Shown piece after piece: positions 46,009-63,894 of a DNA stretch of 64,000 bases. Position 1 is the first letter of the stretch; each line of letters opens with the position of its first letter. The stretch is from Amaranthus tricolor (lineage: Eukaryota > Streptophyta > Magnoliopsida > Caryophyllales > Amaranthaceae), in the NCBI RefSeq assembly GCF_026212465.1, contig NC_080060.1, forward strand, positions 611,501 to 675,500, given 5' to 3'. Position numbers and translations under genes: made by a program. The notes beneath the pieces are model-generated. The model saw nothing but the letters and a program-made list of their open reading frames with translations, was not told the DNA's origin and ran no database searches.

Positions 46009-49000
46009 ATGTTGTCTCTAAGTTATCCCACCTTCTTATACATACTTTTTATCTGTTCTCCTATGACTATTTATAGCATGCTTGCTTGCTTAGAAGATGG
46101 TTCTGTGATTTTTGATACTAATAACAGTATTCTGATATCACCAGGTGAAGTTTTTGAACTTGGGTTCTTCAATCTTGATAAAAGCTTCAGTAAAAACAGG
46201 TATCTGGGCATATGGTATTACAAGTCTAATCCAAAGATAGTTGTATGGGTTGCTAATAGAGATAAGCCTCTGGAATCCATTGGAAAACTTGTCGTAAAAG
46301 ACGGTATAGCTGAGGTGTTGGGTACTAATGGTTCGTCTTATTGGAAAACTGATCCTGTTGTATCTGTGAATTCAACAAAACTTTGTTTGAGTGATCCTGG
46401 AAACTTGATTTTATATAGAAATCTAGGAACTCGAATAATTTGGCAAAGTTTTGATCACCCAACTGACACATTTCTTCCAGGGATGACGATTAATGGGAGC
46501 TTAAATCTTACTTCATGGTCAAATCCCAGCAATCCTGCATCAGGGCCTGCTCGCTTTCTGCTACAACCAGGAAACAATGGTAGAATGTTCATAAACGAAG
46601 ACCGTTATAGAAAATATTGGGACAGCCGAGCTGATCCATCTGCACAAATTCCACCTGCTTTATCTAAATTATTGAATGCTGTGAATGGAAAAAGCTCTCT
46701 TCCAAACAACACAAGATTAGTGATGAACTTCACTGTCCAATCTGGACAGATTCAGTTTTGGAAGCGTGGTTTTGATGAAAGTTGGTTGCTTGATTGGGTT
46801 GAGCCAAAGGATAGGTGTAGTTTTGATGCTGTGTGTGGAAACTTTGGAAGCTGCAATAATAATAGTGGGTTGCCTTGTAAGTGTCTGCCAGGATTTAAGC
46901 CTAGTTCATTAATGGACTGGAATTTGGGATGTTTTTCTGGTGGGTGTGTGTCAGAATCAGGAGCTCCTGCTGAGAGACATGATAGTAATACGGATACATT
47001 CATGAGATTGCCTATGATGAAAGTGGGAGGATTAGACTGTAGTACATCTATAGAAGAAGATGCACTCACAGAAGAGGATTGTAAGCATCAATGCCTTTTC
47101 GAGATTACTTGTGTGGCTTACTCTTATGGTACTGCTAATTGCAATGGAACTCACAGTCCTACAGAGAAGAGGTGCTTAACATGGTCTGGTCTAGGGGGCT
47201 TACAAGAGGAGTATTCTCAAGGGATTACCATCTTCGTCCGCACTCCATCTTCAAACATAGGTATGCTTAGTCCTTGCACCTTAATTAACTTCATATTTCA
47301 CCCCAAGGGTCATTGGGAATACTTTTTGGGTTATATGTTACTTGATGTTTGACATGAATCAATTGTTTTTTGTGGTTATAAGCTCGATTTTAATTGTGAT
47401 TTAGATTTCAAAAATCACTTGAAAGTTGAAAGTTGAAAGTTAAGGTTAGGTGTTCATTCTTTATGAAGCCGAAGTTTTTACTTCTCTCGATTTGGATTAC
47501 AATGGACTATAGTAAGATGACTCGTTAGATCATGACTACTTTTATTATATTTGTGAAGTTCAGATGATGTTTACTAGTCAATCGGCAAGAAGCTTGGTGC
47601 TTCTTTTTACAAGGGTAAGGTTGCATAAATCTGATCCCTTGTAAAAACAATTCTGATTCCTTGTAAAAACATCATTTGGAATTTCACATGTTTATTAGTC
47701 AATCGGGAAAAGTTTCATAATGGGTTTGTTTTTACAAGGGTAGGGTTGCATACATCCGATCCCTAGAATCCTGCCAAAGCGGATAGACAATAGTTTGGTG
47801 CTTATAAGTTTGTTGTTCTGTTGTACCAGAATCATCATCAAGACACTGCAAGCCTTGTGGAGCTTATGCAATTACTTACCCCCTTAGTACAAATGGAACA
47901 AATTGTGGAGATTCCTCATACAGAAATCTTCACTGCAATTCAGAGACAGGGCAGGTTAACTTCTCAAGTGGCACAAGGACTTTCAGAGTTACATTAATCA
48001 ATCCAAATAACTTTACCATCCAAGTCATGCAGGCCAATAGTTGTCACAGTGAATATTTAAACTCATTTGTTTTGTCACCCAACAGTCACTTGCCATTCTA
48101 TATCAAAAATTGCACCATTTTTAAGGATAATCCTTTTATTCAACTAGGACAGCCTTTTATAGAAGTTGACATAGGTTGGCAACCACCACCAGAACCCAGT
48201 TGCAGTACAATTTCAGACTGTTTTTCTTGGCCTGAAACTTCTTGCAAAGCTACTAAAGGAGGTGAAAGGAGGTGCATGTGTAGATCAAATTTTCATTGGG
48301 ATGGCTCAAATTTGAATTGTGTCAGAGGTTAGATGCTTAGTTCATAGATATTTCAATCCTTGAAAAACTGATAGCGCATATAACATATCCAGGGGCTAAA
48401 ACCATCGGCTTAAGTTTTTGGTTGAATTGGTTCCTTATTTCTTTAACATCATATCAAAAGCCAACGTGACAAAATAGTCACAGATTTGAATATCATCCAC
48501 CCCTCATTTCAAGTGGAATATTTGGCACCATGTATAAATATAACATGCATTGCTCCCATACTTGTTTCCCAAGAGCTAAGTTATGGTATATATTCTATCA
48601 TGCCCTATCACATAAGCTTGTGCTTTTGGTTGAGTTGGTTCTTTAACAAAGAAGTACATAATTTTAAGCACCTGTTTTTTGAGACTGTCATAGTATTAAT
48701 ACTTGAGCATTGTTTCATTTTTTTTTCCCAATGAAGTGCCTTCCCATCTCAAGGTTGTATTTGCATGCATAGCTGCTGTGCTAGCAGTTATTCTTCTTCT
48801 ATTTGGCGCATTCCTTATTTGTCAAAAGCGTAAGAGGAGGATTGCTGAGAAGAAAGGTAAATAGGTTCTACACTTATTACTTGTTAGTCATATTTGCTGT
48901 ATTGCAAGCATAGTGCAAAATTATGGTTTTGGTCGTAACTGCGGTAAAGGATTATACGATTGTCGTACCACTAAATATTGACCGAGACTATGAAATATCC

Positions 49001-52000
49001 CTTGAACTGACCCTAAAATGTGATTTTTCACACTTGAAGACATAGATAGTAATTCAATGTCACATGATTCTCTAATCTGCTCGCTAATCGCAAATAAAAA
49101 AAGAGAATTGTGGTCAGTTTTGGGTTATTCTTGGGCATAATAGTGAATCACGAATTCAAAAAGCAAATTAGCCAGCGAATGATGTTACAGTGGGTATTAT
49201 CAATTCAGTAGATTTGAAAACTTATGAGACGCTGCCAATATGATCCAATATGATATGAGATTATGATGTGGCCTTGATTTTGCACCACTGTTGCAAGGCA
49301 TGCTAATGCAATTAGTGAAAGCATCTGAAAATTGGGTCATGTTTTCTGAGCTGCATTCCTGTATATCAATAAACTGCTAAGAATGCTGAGTAATGTCAAC
49401 AATGTTACAGGCTCTATTAACTTCAGGGAAGATGAAACTGAAGGTTTAGATATCCCATTTTTCAGCTGGGGAAGCATACTTGCTGCTACGAACATTTTTG
49501 CAGATGAAAATAAGCTTGGAACAGGAGGATTTGGTTCCGTGTACAGGGTAAATAATGTTTATGATACACTTATCTTCTGGTGTTTCCTTTAGTAGTTGTT
49601 TTACATTTCATTATGTTAACCTCAACCCTATACACCAATTGGACTATTGGAGCATATCTTGGCAAATGAGAGTATATACATCTTCATCATACTAATGTCG
49701 TCATGGGCTTCCGTCTAAACTCCCACTTAAGCGGGATTTGAGGGCTTAGATGTATACAATGACACAACCTTACCGTTGTAATAACAAAAGGTTGTTTCCG
49801 ATTAACCCTTGATAGAAAAGCCTCTTTTTCACTTCAGATAAAAATTTAATGAGCCATGTTTACTCTGATCCATTATGATATGAAATGAGAAAACTATAAA
49901 AATTTGACCCCACCGAGAATGGAACAGAAAACAAATAGTACATTACGAAGACTAAATTTATACTTTTTTGACTGGAGGAACTTACTTTAGCATGAGTAAT
50001 ATTTTGTGATATTAATTAACAAATAACTTAGTTAACTAACCTTATGGAAAACAATTGAATAGTCGTACCTTCTTAGCAAGCTTTTTAAAGAACTGTTGTT
50101 ACATTTTAGGGAAAGCTCCCAGATGGAAGGGACATTGCTGTGAAAAGGTTATCAACTGTGTCAAATCAAGGTGTTGCAGAATTTAGGACTGAGGTTGTAT
50201 TGATTGCCAAACTCCAGCATCGTAACCTTGTAAGACTTCTAGGATATTGTGTGAAATCCGATGAGAACATTTTAGTCTACGAATACATGCCTAATGGAAG
50301 CCTGGACTCATGTTTATTTGGTAAGTCTCCAATTCTTGACACTGTTGCTTGGCTATTAGCAATACAGTTATTTTATTTTGACATGTTACAAATTGTTGTG
50401 TAATATCTTGCAAGATCAAACTTTTTCTGTCTACTTGGACTGGGGGAAGCGTTTTGACATCATCTTCGGAATAGCTAGAGGCCTTGTTTATCTTCACCAA
50501 GACTCGAGGCTTAGAGTTGTTCATCGTGACCTGAAACCAAGCAACATTTTACTTGATGAGGATCTCAATCCAAAAATTTCGGACTTTGGTATAGCAAGGA
50601 TTGTTGGAGGGAAAGAAGCAGAGGCAACTACAAGCAAAGTTGTTGGAACTTAGTAAGTAAGAAATGTGCTATCTCATTGTCAAGGAACCAACTCAACCAA
50701 AAGCTTAAGCTGATAGTTGAGGCCCTACGTTATATTATATACTCTAACACTCATGATAAACCAACTGTAGTATCTACTGATTCGCTCTTTTTGCAGTGGT
50801 TATATGTCTCCTGAGTATGCATGTGAAGGATTCTTTTCTTTCAAGTCGGATGTTTTCAGCTTTGGTGTGGTTGTATTGGAGACTATAAGTGGTAGAAGGA
50901 ATTCAAGATCAACAATGCTTGAGCTGGGTTTGGGTCTAATTGGTCATGTATGTATTCATCTTCTTTTAACTCTCTTCTTCAGAGTGTAGTGGCTATAATT
51001 GTCTCATAGGTTTCTAGAAAATATAAAGTTGATAAACTGGTGTTTAAAATGAGCAGTATATAACATAATACTTTCGTAACAAATAACATAATATAAAAAG
51101 ATAAGTGGTCAGACCGTTTGTCTAGACTCTAGAGGTGGAAAGTTTGGGTCATCGGGTTGGTTTCTTGGTCAGGTCATAATCGATATTGTGTTTGCCTTGA
51201 TGAACATGTTGATTTAGCTTTATTTTCATGCTCGGGTCAGGTGGGTAATCCTTGATTGGAGCTGGCTGTAGGCTGTGCCTCATTTTCCCACCCCTTACAG
51301 TATTGAAATGGGCATTAAAAAGGGTTGGCTACAACAACATTCCATTACTCCAATGTCATTAAGTGACTTTCACATAGAGTAGGATTTGGCCTTCGGATAT
51401 ACACAACTTTATTCTTGTTAATGATAACAAAGAGGTTGTTTCCGATTGAAGTACCAAATATCATCTACATCTTCTCATAAATAAAAAGTGCAAATGATTT
51501 AACAAGCCAATTTAACATTTTCCACTATGATCTGAAACCAAATAATTATATATCTTTCGAGTTTGGCCCTAAGAATCACGAGTTGGGCCTAGTGGTTGCC
51601 TTTTCCACTTGCCTGTATTGGATTCTCTATCTTTACCCTCGATAAAAGACTCTTTGGCCCCATCAAAATAGATGGCTGATAGACAAATTCTCTGCTCAAT
51701 CTTAGTTCTGGATCAATTTAACTTGCTAGAATCTGATATGATGTGATGATATAGGCATGGAGATTATGGAATGAAGACAGAGCATTAGAACTCATAGACC
51801 CATCACTTAAAGAATCATGTAACCACACTGAAGTCTTGAAGTGTATCCATGTTGGATTGCTTTGTGTGCAAGATGAACCTGCTGATCGTCCATCTATGTC
51901 AACTGTAATCCTCATGCTGAGCAGCGAAAGTACTGCATATCATTTACTTCCGAAAAAACCAGTTTTCTTTTCGAGGAGTTCGTCTGAGACTGCTGCCTCA

Positions 52001-52066
52001 ACTTCCAGTCTAGGAGGTTCCAGCTTCTTTAGTAATTTGATCACTGTATCGACTGTAGGCCGATAA
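46009..52066 (+). CDS. G-type lectin S-receptor-like kinase with WAK/GUB-like module (copy 1)
   Basis: Membrane receptor kinase of At4g03230-like type. Exons: 46009–47260, 47830–48327, 48737–48856, 49411–49547, 50110–50320, 50415–50652, 50797–50947, 51755–52066; joined length 972 residues, all GT–AG, phases 1,1,1,0,1,2,0. Seen: signal peptide; B-lectin domain ([35 protein letters not shown]); EGF-like [20 protein letters not shown]/apple; exon 2 Cys-rich module ([21 protein letters not shown]) like the galacturonan-binding module of wall-associated kinases; a transmembrane helix forming most of exon 3 (~588–612); kinase with GTGGFG loop, K681, HRD ending D778, DFG D796. RD type, probably active. 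A TTG six bases upstream is in frame, but ATG at 46009 is the credible start. Introns carry TRIM and SINE insertions. The ligand is unknown. Confidence 0.93.
47590..47800 (+). mobile_element. SINE-tail-like repeats in intron 1
   Basis: ACAAGGGTAAGGTTGCATAA and, about 120 bp later, ACAAGGGTAGGGTTGCATAC are each followed by (A/C)ATC(T/C)GATCCCT. This matches the GGTAAGGCTGCGTACATCCGA-type 3′ part of plant tRNA-derived SINEs. It looks like two partial copies or a duplicated tail. Confidence 0.45.
48366..48655 (+). mobile_element. Degenerate TRIM in intron 2 of lectin kinase copy 1
   Basis: LTR-like TGATAGCGCATATAACATAT…ACCATCGGCTTAAG…TTCCTTA is followed by internal sequence shared with 9886–10150 (ACCCCTCATTT, AAGTGGAATATTT) and by a 3′ part CATAAGCTTGTGCTTTTGG…. 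It fills over half of the 409-bp intron. Confidence 0.7.
49635..49845 (-). mobile_element. SINE in intron 4 of lectin kinase copy 1
   Basis: On the minus strand: GGAAACAACCTTTTGTTATT, ACGGTAAGGTTGTG, then AATCCCGCTTAAGTGGGAG. This order (GAAACAACCTCTTG – GGTAAGGCTGCGTAC – CCCGC..GGGAG) is typical of plant tRNA-derived SINEs. Confidence 0.6.
50678..50749 (-). mobile_element. Solo TRIM LTR with target duplication in intron 6
   Basis: 72 bp. The minus-strand reading is TGTTAGAGTATATAATATAA…GTTCCTTGACA, matching the LTR at 31452–31523 in length. A perfect 5-bp target duplication CTCAT lies at 50673–50677 and 50750–50754. The intron (50653–50796) is 144 bp; without the insertion and one CTCAT it would be 67 bp. 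Confidence 0.92.
51120..51500 (-). mobile_element. hAT-end and SINE fragments in intron 7
   Basis: CTAGAGGTGGAAAGTTTGGG (about 51130) followed by GGGTC and GGTTGG words resembles a hAT terminus with subterminal repeats. About 51340–51500 on the minus strand contains GGAAACAACCTCTTTGTTAT, a SINE piece. Ends are not resolvable. Confidence 0.4.
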
Positions 52067-52365
52067 ATGACATTACAATAATTTGAAGTTGTAGATATTT
52101 TGCTGATGTAGGTTCTAAAAGAACTGCAATTATATAATTCTTCATTGCACAGGGAACCTGTATTTTTGTGCGACAATGACGAATGTTTCATAGAACTATG
52201 TGTATTTTTGTCTTTAAAGCAAATTACATGGGGAGTATATACATTTTTTTATAAAGATGAGGACAGGCACACAGTACCTGTCAACTTATCTCAAGGAATG
52301 AGCAAGTAGAAAGATCAGAATCTTCTTGACTAGAGACAATAAAGCCTCTATTCAGCTTTCGTTTC

Positions 52366-52463
52366 TAGCCCAAAGGCTCCCGTTTGAGGGGGCGTGATAG
52401 AGTATGTATCATATCATGGTGCAACAACTATCAGCTTGAACTTTTCGTTAAGTTGGTTTATTG
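52366..52463 (+). mobile_element. TRIM 3′ half downstream of lectin kinase copy 1
   Basis: The internal end CCCAAAGGCTCCCGTTTGAG followed by GGGGCG corresponds to the sequence before the 3′ LTR at 10079. The LTR-like TGATAGAGTATGTATCATAT…TATTGACA follows (52392–52463). The 5′ half is missing. Confidence 0.75.
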
Positions 52464-53221
52464 ACAAGAACCACATGGCACAGCAGTCCGAATTCAGAGG
52501 TTTGAAGGATGTAAAATGTTGACAAGGCTCAGAAGAAAAACTAAAGTTCCTATTCAGTCCAAGTAAGTTCCTATTTTGGTAAAACGCTGCAACAACAATA
52601 ATGCCGAAGTCTTAAAAATTTGAGGTAGTATCAAATAGTTAATGAAACAATGTATCTAGAAAAGAATAAAGTTGAGGTTTCTGTACCAAATAGCAGGATT
52701 TCTTGCAATTGTTGTAGCTGCAGGCTGAAGCCAAAGTATCAAAGGTTGCTGCAGGATAGAATGGAGAAAATTGCTTAGCAGCTGAATGTGAAATTGATAC
52801 TATTAGAAATGACCATCAACGACACTAAAGTCGGATGTATGTATTACTATCCTTGTATTAACGAAGAGATTGTTTCGGTTAAACTCTTGATTGCAAACGT
52901 TATCTAGAAGTTCATCATGTACTAGCTTTTATTCCTTGCATTTAGATGGGACAACTAAATCAAAGTGTAACTGCATTGTGTTTTCTCTACTTGGCTGTTC
53001 ATCAATACTTTTCGTCCTTCTGAATTTGCTACATTCCCTACTTTTTGTCTCTACCACGTAGTTTGCTATTTTTACTTTTATGGAAATGGTCCCCCACCGC
53101 TTTTTTTATTCTCATTCGCACATTTCTTCTCTTTTTCAATATCATTCACACAATTTAATATCAGCCACCTCTTGGTAGCAAACTTAAAGGGACATAGGAG
53201 TATTCAATAATTCAAATTCAT

Positions 53222-53330
53222 GATCTGGCTAGGTGAGATTCGATTCTAGGACCTTTGTTGGAAAAAGCGATACTTGCTCCAATTGAGACAAGACCTGATT
53301 CTCGATAATTTTTTGTTATATTTCCAATTG
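53222..53330 (-). mobile_element. tRNA-derived SINE head
   Basis: The minus strand contains TCTCAATTGGAGCAAG (A-box-like) and, ~35 bases later, AGAATCGAATCTCACC (B-box-like), the two internal Pol III promoter blocks of a tRNA-derived SINE. The head at 45028 has the same arrangement. Confidence 0.5.
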
Positions 53331-54298
53331 TCTGATTACTGATATAGGTTTTCTGGTGGTAAGATTTAGCAAGGATGCTGAGACCTTGATGGTTTAATGA
53401 CCAAAGAAACATTTCTTTTTGTGTAAATGATTCATATGTGCAGCTTCCTTAAAGGCTTAGAGAAGCATTCTGAGACTTAAGTTGAGGGGTGTGATGGTTT
53501 AAGTTCACACTTGTATTTGTCATGGCAATTATCAGTAGCTGCACAATATGCTTACTTACACTCAATATCACATAATTCACTAATCGCCTCATGAATTGCG
53601 AATCAAAAAAGCGAGTTATGTTCTGTTTTAGGCTATTTTTAAACCATTTTGAGCGAATTGCAAATTCAAAAGGTGAACTAACTAGCAAATTACATTTTAC
53701 TACTTACTATATCTCTTTTTTTTCTTGTTTTACTAAATTTATGGGTGCTTTTCTTTTGTTCATATAATAAAAGTTATAAATTTTGCATTATATAAATGTA
53801 TGTTTGTTGTATGTGCATTTGGATTCCACTATAGATATTTTGTGTTTTGCTAATTGGTAGTAAACGCTTGAGTCAACTGATATGACTAGTAATAGATGTT
53901 TTCTCATTATTACACTGAGAGTTCTGTACTACACTACACAAGTTGGGACCATAACCATTCGACTTTTCTAAGTTTTAATTCATCTATTTTGGATTTTTTA
54001 GCAAAATAATATCAAAATGTATGGTAATTGGTAAAATAGTCTAATATCGGACATGGGTACATTTTCAAGTGTCAAAAGGTCGTATTCATGTTGAAGTGTC
54101 GAGGAACTGATAGCGGTACTTGAGGTAAAATGAAAAATCTGACTAACATAAGACTTAGTGTAATATTTCCACAATTTGCAATGTGTCTTTTAGTGGTGTC
54201 AGATAATGCCTGCCTTTTTCTTTGGTTTATTGTAAAGCTAAAAACTGTACTCTGACAGTTTTCCAATCTGATGATACTTTTTCATTCTTAGTAGCTCC

Positions 54299-59548
<5,250 letters not shown>

Positions 59549-61507
59549 TAAATCACATTTTTCTCGTGTTGAATGTTAACAATTACTCCCTCTGTTTTCT
59601 CATGTTGTAACTATAATGTATTATCGATAAATGTTTTTTAACTATTAAAATGTGCAACTAACATCAACTCAATCTACACTCAAATATGAGACACATTTGA
59701 TAACAGTACACTAATACAGAAGATAACCAGATGTACTTCACTTGAATGGTAATTTGTAAGGCCACACCAAAACATTTAAGCTTAACTTCATCTGAATCCA
59801 TGGATTAAACAATTTAACTTGGCAAGATGATAGCATTCCAAATGAAAATGAAGATTAAAAAGAAATGAAATGAAAAGGGCAAGTAAAAGAAAATCATATC
59901 AATAAGGATTTAATTTATTGGTTATTTGGCACTATATCGTTAATGGACCAACTAAACTAAAAGCAGTATATGTTATATATACTCTAATACGCCTTTCATA
60001 CGAGAGCCTTTTTGGGCTAAAAGTGTGGATGCGGCACATACCCTCCTCACACAAGAACCCGTGATCTAAAATTAACTGAGCATCATTTCTCTAATTTGAG
60101 TAGCTCTTCAAAATCAAGCATAATAATACTCCATCTCATTCACCCAGTTGTGATAACTAACCAAATTCGAGTCGATTTAACACCTTAAAAGTCGATTAAG
60201 TTTTTGGCTTTTCTCTTTGAACCACAAAAATTATACTTCCTCCCTTATTTAATATTCTTTTCATTTGAAATATTCCACTTCAAATAGAGAGAAATTTAAT
60301 TAATGTTTTTGACACATATTTAGAAGATAAAATTTATCATCTCAGAATGATTTGCACAAGTAGTTTTGAAAAATAAAAAAATTCCCAATTTGAGATTCAC
60401 CGAAATTTATTTCTCAAACTAGCATACGTTAAGCAAAAAATTAATTAAATCTATTTGAGTTTTGGGAAGTTCCACACCTCTTAATTCTCTTCCAAATAAA
60501 ACTAAATCAAAATTAAATTAACTTCAATTCCAACAGCAAGCCTAATTATTTTCTCAAACCCTTAAACTAAACATTTGTAAAACTGACGACGAGTGACTTG
60601 AAGAGACTGATGACAACCACCATCCACGCTAACGGCCGACTTCCCACCACAGCCGTCATCTATATCAATCACCGCAGTCTAAATCCACTGTTTTAATTGA
60701 GATTTTTTTTTTCATTGTGCATTGGAGTGTAATTTACATATTTCCAACTCTTTTTTTTATTGTTCTTTATTTTAATATAATGGTTGTCATTGTAAAATTA
60801 GGGATTTGCATTTTTAATGTATTATTTTTTACATTGAAAACTCACTTGATTTTCCATGATAGATCACAAGAATGATACTAACAACAGATCACAAGGATAC
60901 ACTATTTTTGACAAATATCTTTATTGATTTTGATTTTTGGATTTGATTGAGATTTTTTGTTGTATTTAAAATTTTTTTTTTTAATATTCTACTCTTTCTG
61001 TAAGACTTGTGGGATTTCTCTAATTGGTTTAACGCATATATTTGCTTGACAAAATAGCTTTATCCTCTTGCAGGTTTGGAATTACCAAACCAAAAAAATG
61101 TAGCTTATAGTATGAACACCATTTTGAGAATCAAGTTTTAAAGAACACCAAAGTTGAAGTTTTTTTATTTTTCAACCTCAATTAGACAAATCATTCGAGA
61201 TCTCGTTAGATTTGTCTTAATGTATACTTTTTTACTATGTATTTTTTATAATTTTTATTATATGTATTTAGAGATATTAAAGTTTAAAATTTGCATTAAA
61301 AACTGTAAAAAAATAAACGAGAAGAAGAAAAAGAAATAATGAGAGTACTTTTTAGCAGAAATTACATAAAAAAAATGTTTATAGCAAATGAGCATAATAA
61401 ATGAACTCAAGTGGGTTTCAAAGTTTTAGAAGATACCAAATGTAATATTTGCAAATCTAATAAGAAAAGGTTAGGTAGATTGGTACGAGAAAAAAAAAAA
61501 CTATTCT

Positions 61508-61707
61508 GTTGAGAGACGTATTATAGATCCAGACCATTAAAAATTAATGTCTACTTATCGTATTTTTAATGTCTACTTATATTATCTTTAATGTTTACTT
61601 ATCGTATCCTTAATGTCTACTTTCAATATCTTAAATATCTACTTAAATATTCTTAATAATGCCTACTTATAATATTTTAAAAAATATAAAATAGGTCGAT
61701 CTAATTA
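61508..61707. repeat. Dispersed repeat, copy 2
   Basis: Same beginning (GAGAGACGTAT…CCATTAAAAATTAA), sub-repeats (TAATGTCTACTTATCGTAT) and end (TAATATTTTAAAAAATATAA) as 24667–24885. Confidence 0.6.
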
Positions 61708-62061
61708 GAGATGATTTGTCAGAAGAATTTGTGAAAAAGAAATTGCAACTAGAGATAAAGAAAGACAGCACAGGGAAGGTGGGTAATTTTTTTTCTCAAT
61801 TAAATCAAACAATGCTATTGGAATAAAAGTTTGGATTATTTATGATTAATTAAAAAATCAAATTATTATAGGAAAATTGTTAAAATGTTGGATTATTTTA
61901 TGTAATTTTTCCTTTTAAAAAATAATAATAAATAAAGAAAGAATAAATTGTATGGATAAAATCAAAAGAAAGTTATAATATATGGATGAGATTAAAAAAA
62001 TAATAAATCATTATACAAATATAAAAATAATACAAATTAAATAAAACGAACTAAAATGAAA

Positions 62062-62067
<6 letters not shown>

Positions 62068-62115
<48 letters not shown>
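62068..62115. repeat. (TA)n microsatellite upstream of the C2-domain gene
   Basis: About 24 perfect TA units, ~335 bp before the start codon. It may supply the TATA function. Confidence 0.9.
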
Positions 62116-62119
<4 letters not shown>

Positions 62120-62450
62120 CAAACACAAATTCTCCTGTTCTTTTGGATTTGTTTCAAAGAAATCATTCTAATACAAAAAAAAAGTCTGACAAAGCATTTC
62201 CCTCTTCTTATTCTCCCTCGTGTCACTTTCCTTCTTCTTCCACGTCTTCTCATGGCTTTGCTTACAAATAAGTTCCATTCCCCTTTCCTTCCATAAGACC
62301 ATAACCCATTTCCCTTTCTCTAAACCTCAAACAACCCATTTTCATTTCTTCACAAAACGGGTTAAACCCGAATCTTTCTTCGACATAACCAATACAATTT
62401 TGTATTACACAAACTCATCCCAATTAGCAACATTAATCAACATTATTACT

Positions 62451-62811
62451 ATGAGATTATATGTGTATGTACTAGAAGCAAATGATTTGCCGGTAAAGAG
62501 TAGTAGTTATGTAAAGCTTCAAGTTGGTAAATTCAAATCCAAAACAAGAACTAAAACCGGGTCAGACCCTGTTTGGAATGAAGAATTTGTATTCCGGGTA
62601 CATGATTTGGAAGATGAGCTTGTGTTGTCAGTTTATAATCGTGATGATGATGATTCTTATTCTAGGTTCTTTAATGTTTCTGGGTTTTTGCTGGGTCGGA
62701 TTCGGGTACCCGTTTGGACTGTTTCGGGTGAAGAGAATGAATGTTTGCCTCCTACTTGGTTTTCCCTTACAAAGCCCAAGAATGGAAAACAACATGTGAA
62801 AAGAAAATGTG
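62451..62811 (+). CDS. C2/GRAM-domain protein, first exon only (continues past the window)
   Basis: The 120-residue exon is a C2 domain from its first residue: MRLYVYVLEANDLPVK, SSYVKLQVGKFKSKTRTK, DPVWNEEFVFRV, FFNVSGFLLGRIRVPVW, LPPTWFSLTKPK, KRKCG. This matches the first C2 domain of plant C2-and-GRAM proteins (At5g50170/At1g03370 type), which bind membranes and phospholipids. The exon ends at 62811 in phase 1 before GTTTGT. Relatives continue KILL…, which I do not find before 64000, so the intron is longer than 1.2 kb or exon 2 lies outside. Ca-binding Asp residues appear only partly conserved (DDDDS region). Confidence 0.85.
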
Positions 62812-63637
62812 GTTTGTACATTTTTCCCCCTCTTTTATTTAATGTTCATGTACATATTTTTTAGGAATGTTTGCTTGAACTTTTTGTTTGGATAAATATG
62901 TTTTGCCTGTCCTCATTCCAATGATGTCAAAGATTTGTAATTCTCATTATTCAAATTATAATAGAATAAATTAAAATAGTAATGGGAGGTTATGAGCCAG
63001 CGGCGGATGCAGTTTTGTTGAATGTTGTCAACTGATAGCGTATAACAATTATATCTCTAAATATGTTTACAAGTTTACTGATTTAAGTGAATTAAAATAT
63101 TGGTGTGTAATAGGAGGTGAAGCCTTACTATCAACATTTTCTACAAATAAGACTTAATAGTTTTACATCATTTGATTTTATTTTGAATCCGCCAATGTTA
63201 TGAGCATGTTCGAGCACAGGCCCTCTAAAAATTGAGTGTCTCGGTGTTGAATTAAATTACGTAGTATATCTTAAATATTCAAAGATACAAGGTTGTGGGC
63301 CTTACAGAATTTGTCCATTTATACTCCCCTTTGAACGTGCACTTCTTGTTTACTCGAAGTCCGATTGAACATTTTATTGTCAAGGTTAATGTTGTTTGGT
63401 CTTGGTAAGCTAAAATCTTTGAATATGGACACAAATACAATACATGGATGCGCGGCGGAGGGAAATTGATCCTTTGTCTAGGTGGTGAGAATCAAACCCA
63501 TAGCAAGGGTAAGGGTATAAGGGAAAACCTTCAATCACGAACTGAAACCATGATTTTCAGCTGAAGTTAGTTAAGTTAATGAAGTTGACCTTTTTAGGTG
63601 AAAGAAGCAAGTCTAAATGGGACTTGGGAGAGAAGTA

Positions 63638-63718
63638 ATAAGTACTTTAGATTGCTTGTGGCTGTGATAAGTACTTAAGATTGCTTGTGGCTGTGATAAG
63701 TACTTTAGATTGCTTGTT
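63638..63718. repeat. 29-bp tandem repeat, 2.8 units
   Basis: ATAAGTACTTTAGATTGCTT begins units at 63638, 63667 and 63696, an exact 29-bp period with one or two substitutions. Confidence 0.9.
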
Positions 63719-63894
63719 TTGTTGGAACATGATGGCCAATTTGAGTGTTTTCATATAGCATATAACTGTTTATGTATGGTGTATTTATATCTATCACATA
63801 TTAATACAATACCACATCTGGCCGCGCGTCGTGTTGCTTGTGGGATGTGGGTGTCGAGGCATACTAGTCGAGGTTATAGTAAATACAACGACTT

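Larger units (their letters stand above)
52067..54298. other. Spacer between the two lectin kinases
   Basis: Contains the 3′ region of copy 1, a TRIM 3′ half at 52366–52463 and SINE pieces near 52830–52915 and 53222–53330. About 130 bp upstream of copy 2 I see no unmistakable TATA box. The frames in this spacer have no recognised domain. Confidence 0.5.
59549..62450. other. Intergenic, then leader of the C2-domain gene
   Basis: No supported gene. Contains a decayed minus-strand TRIM (59941–60085; CGCCTTTCATACGAGAGCC followed by TTTTTGGGCT), a repeat at 61508–61707 and a (TA)n run at 62068–62115. The last 250 bp (CTTCTTCC-rich) look like the 5′ leader of the gene starting at 62451. That leader is open in the gene's frame back to 62220, but the conserved protein start is at 62451. 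Confidence 0.5.
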
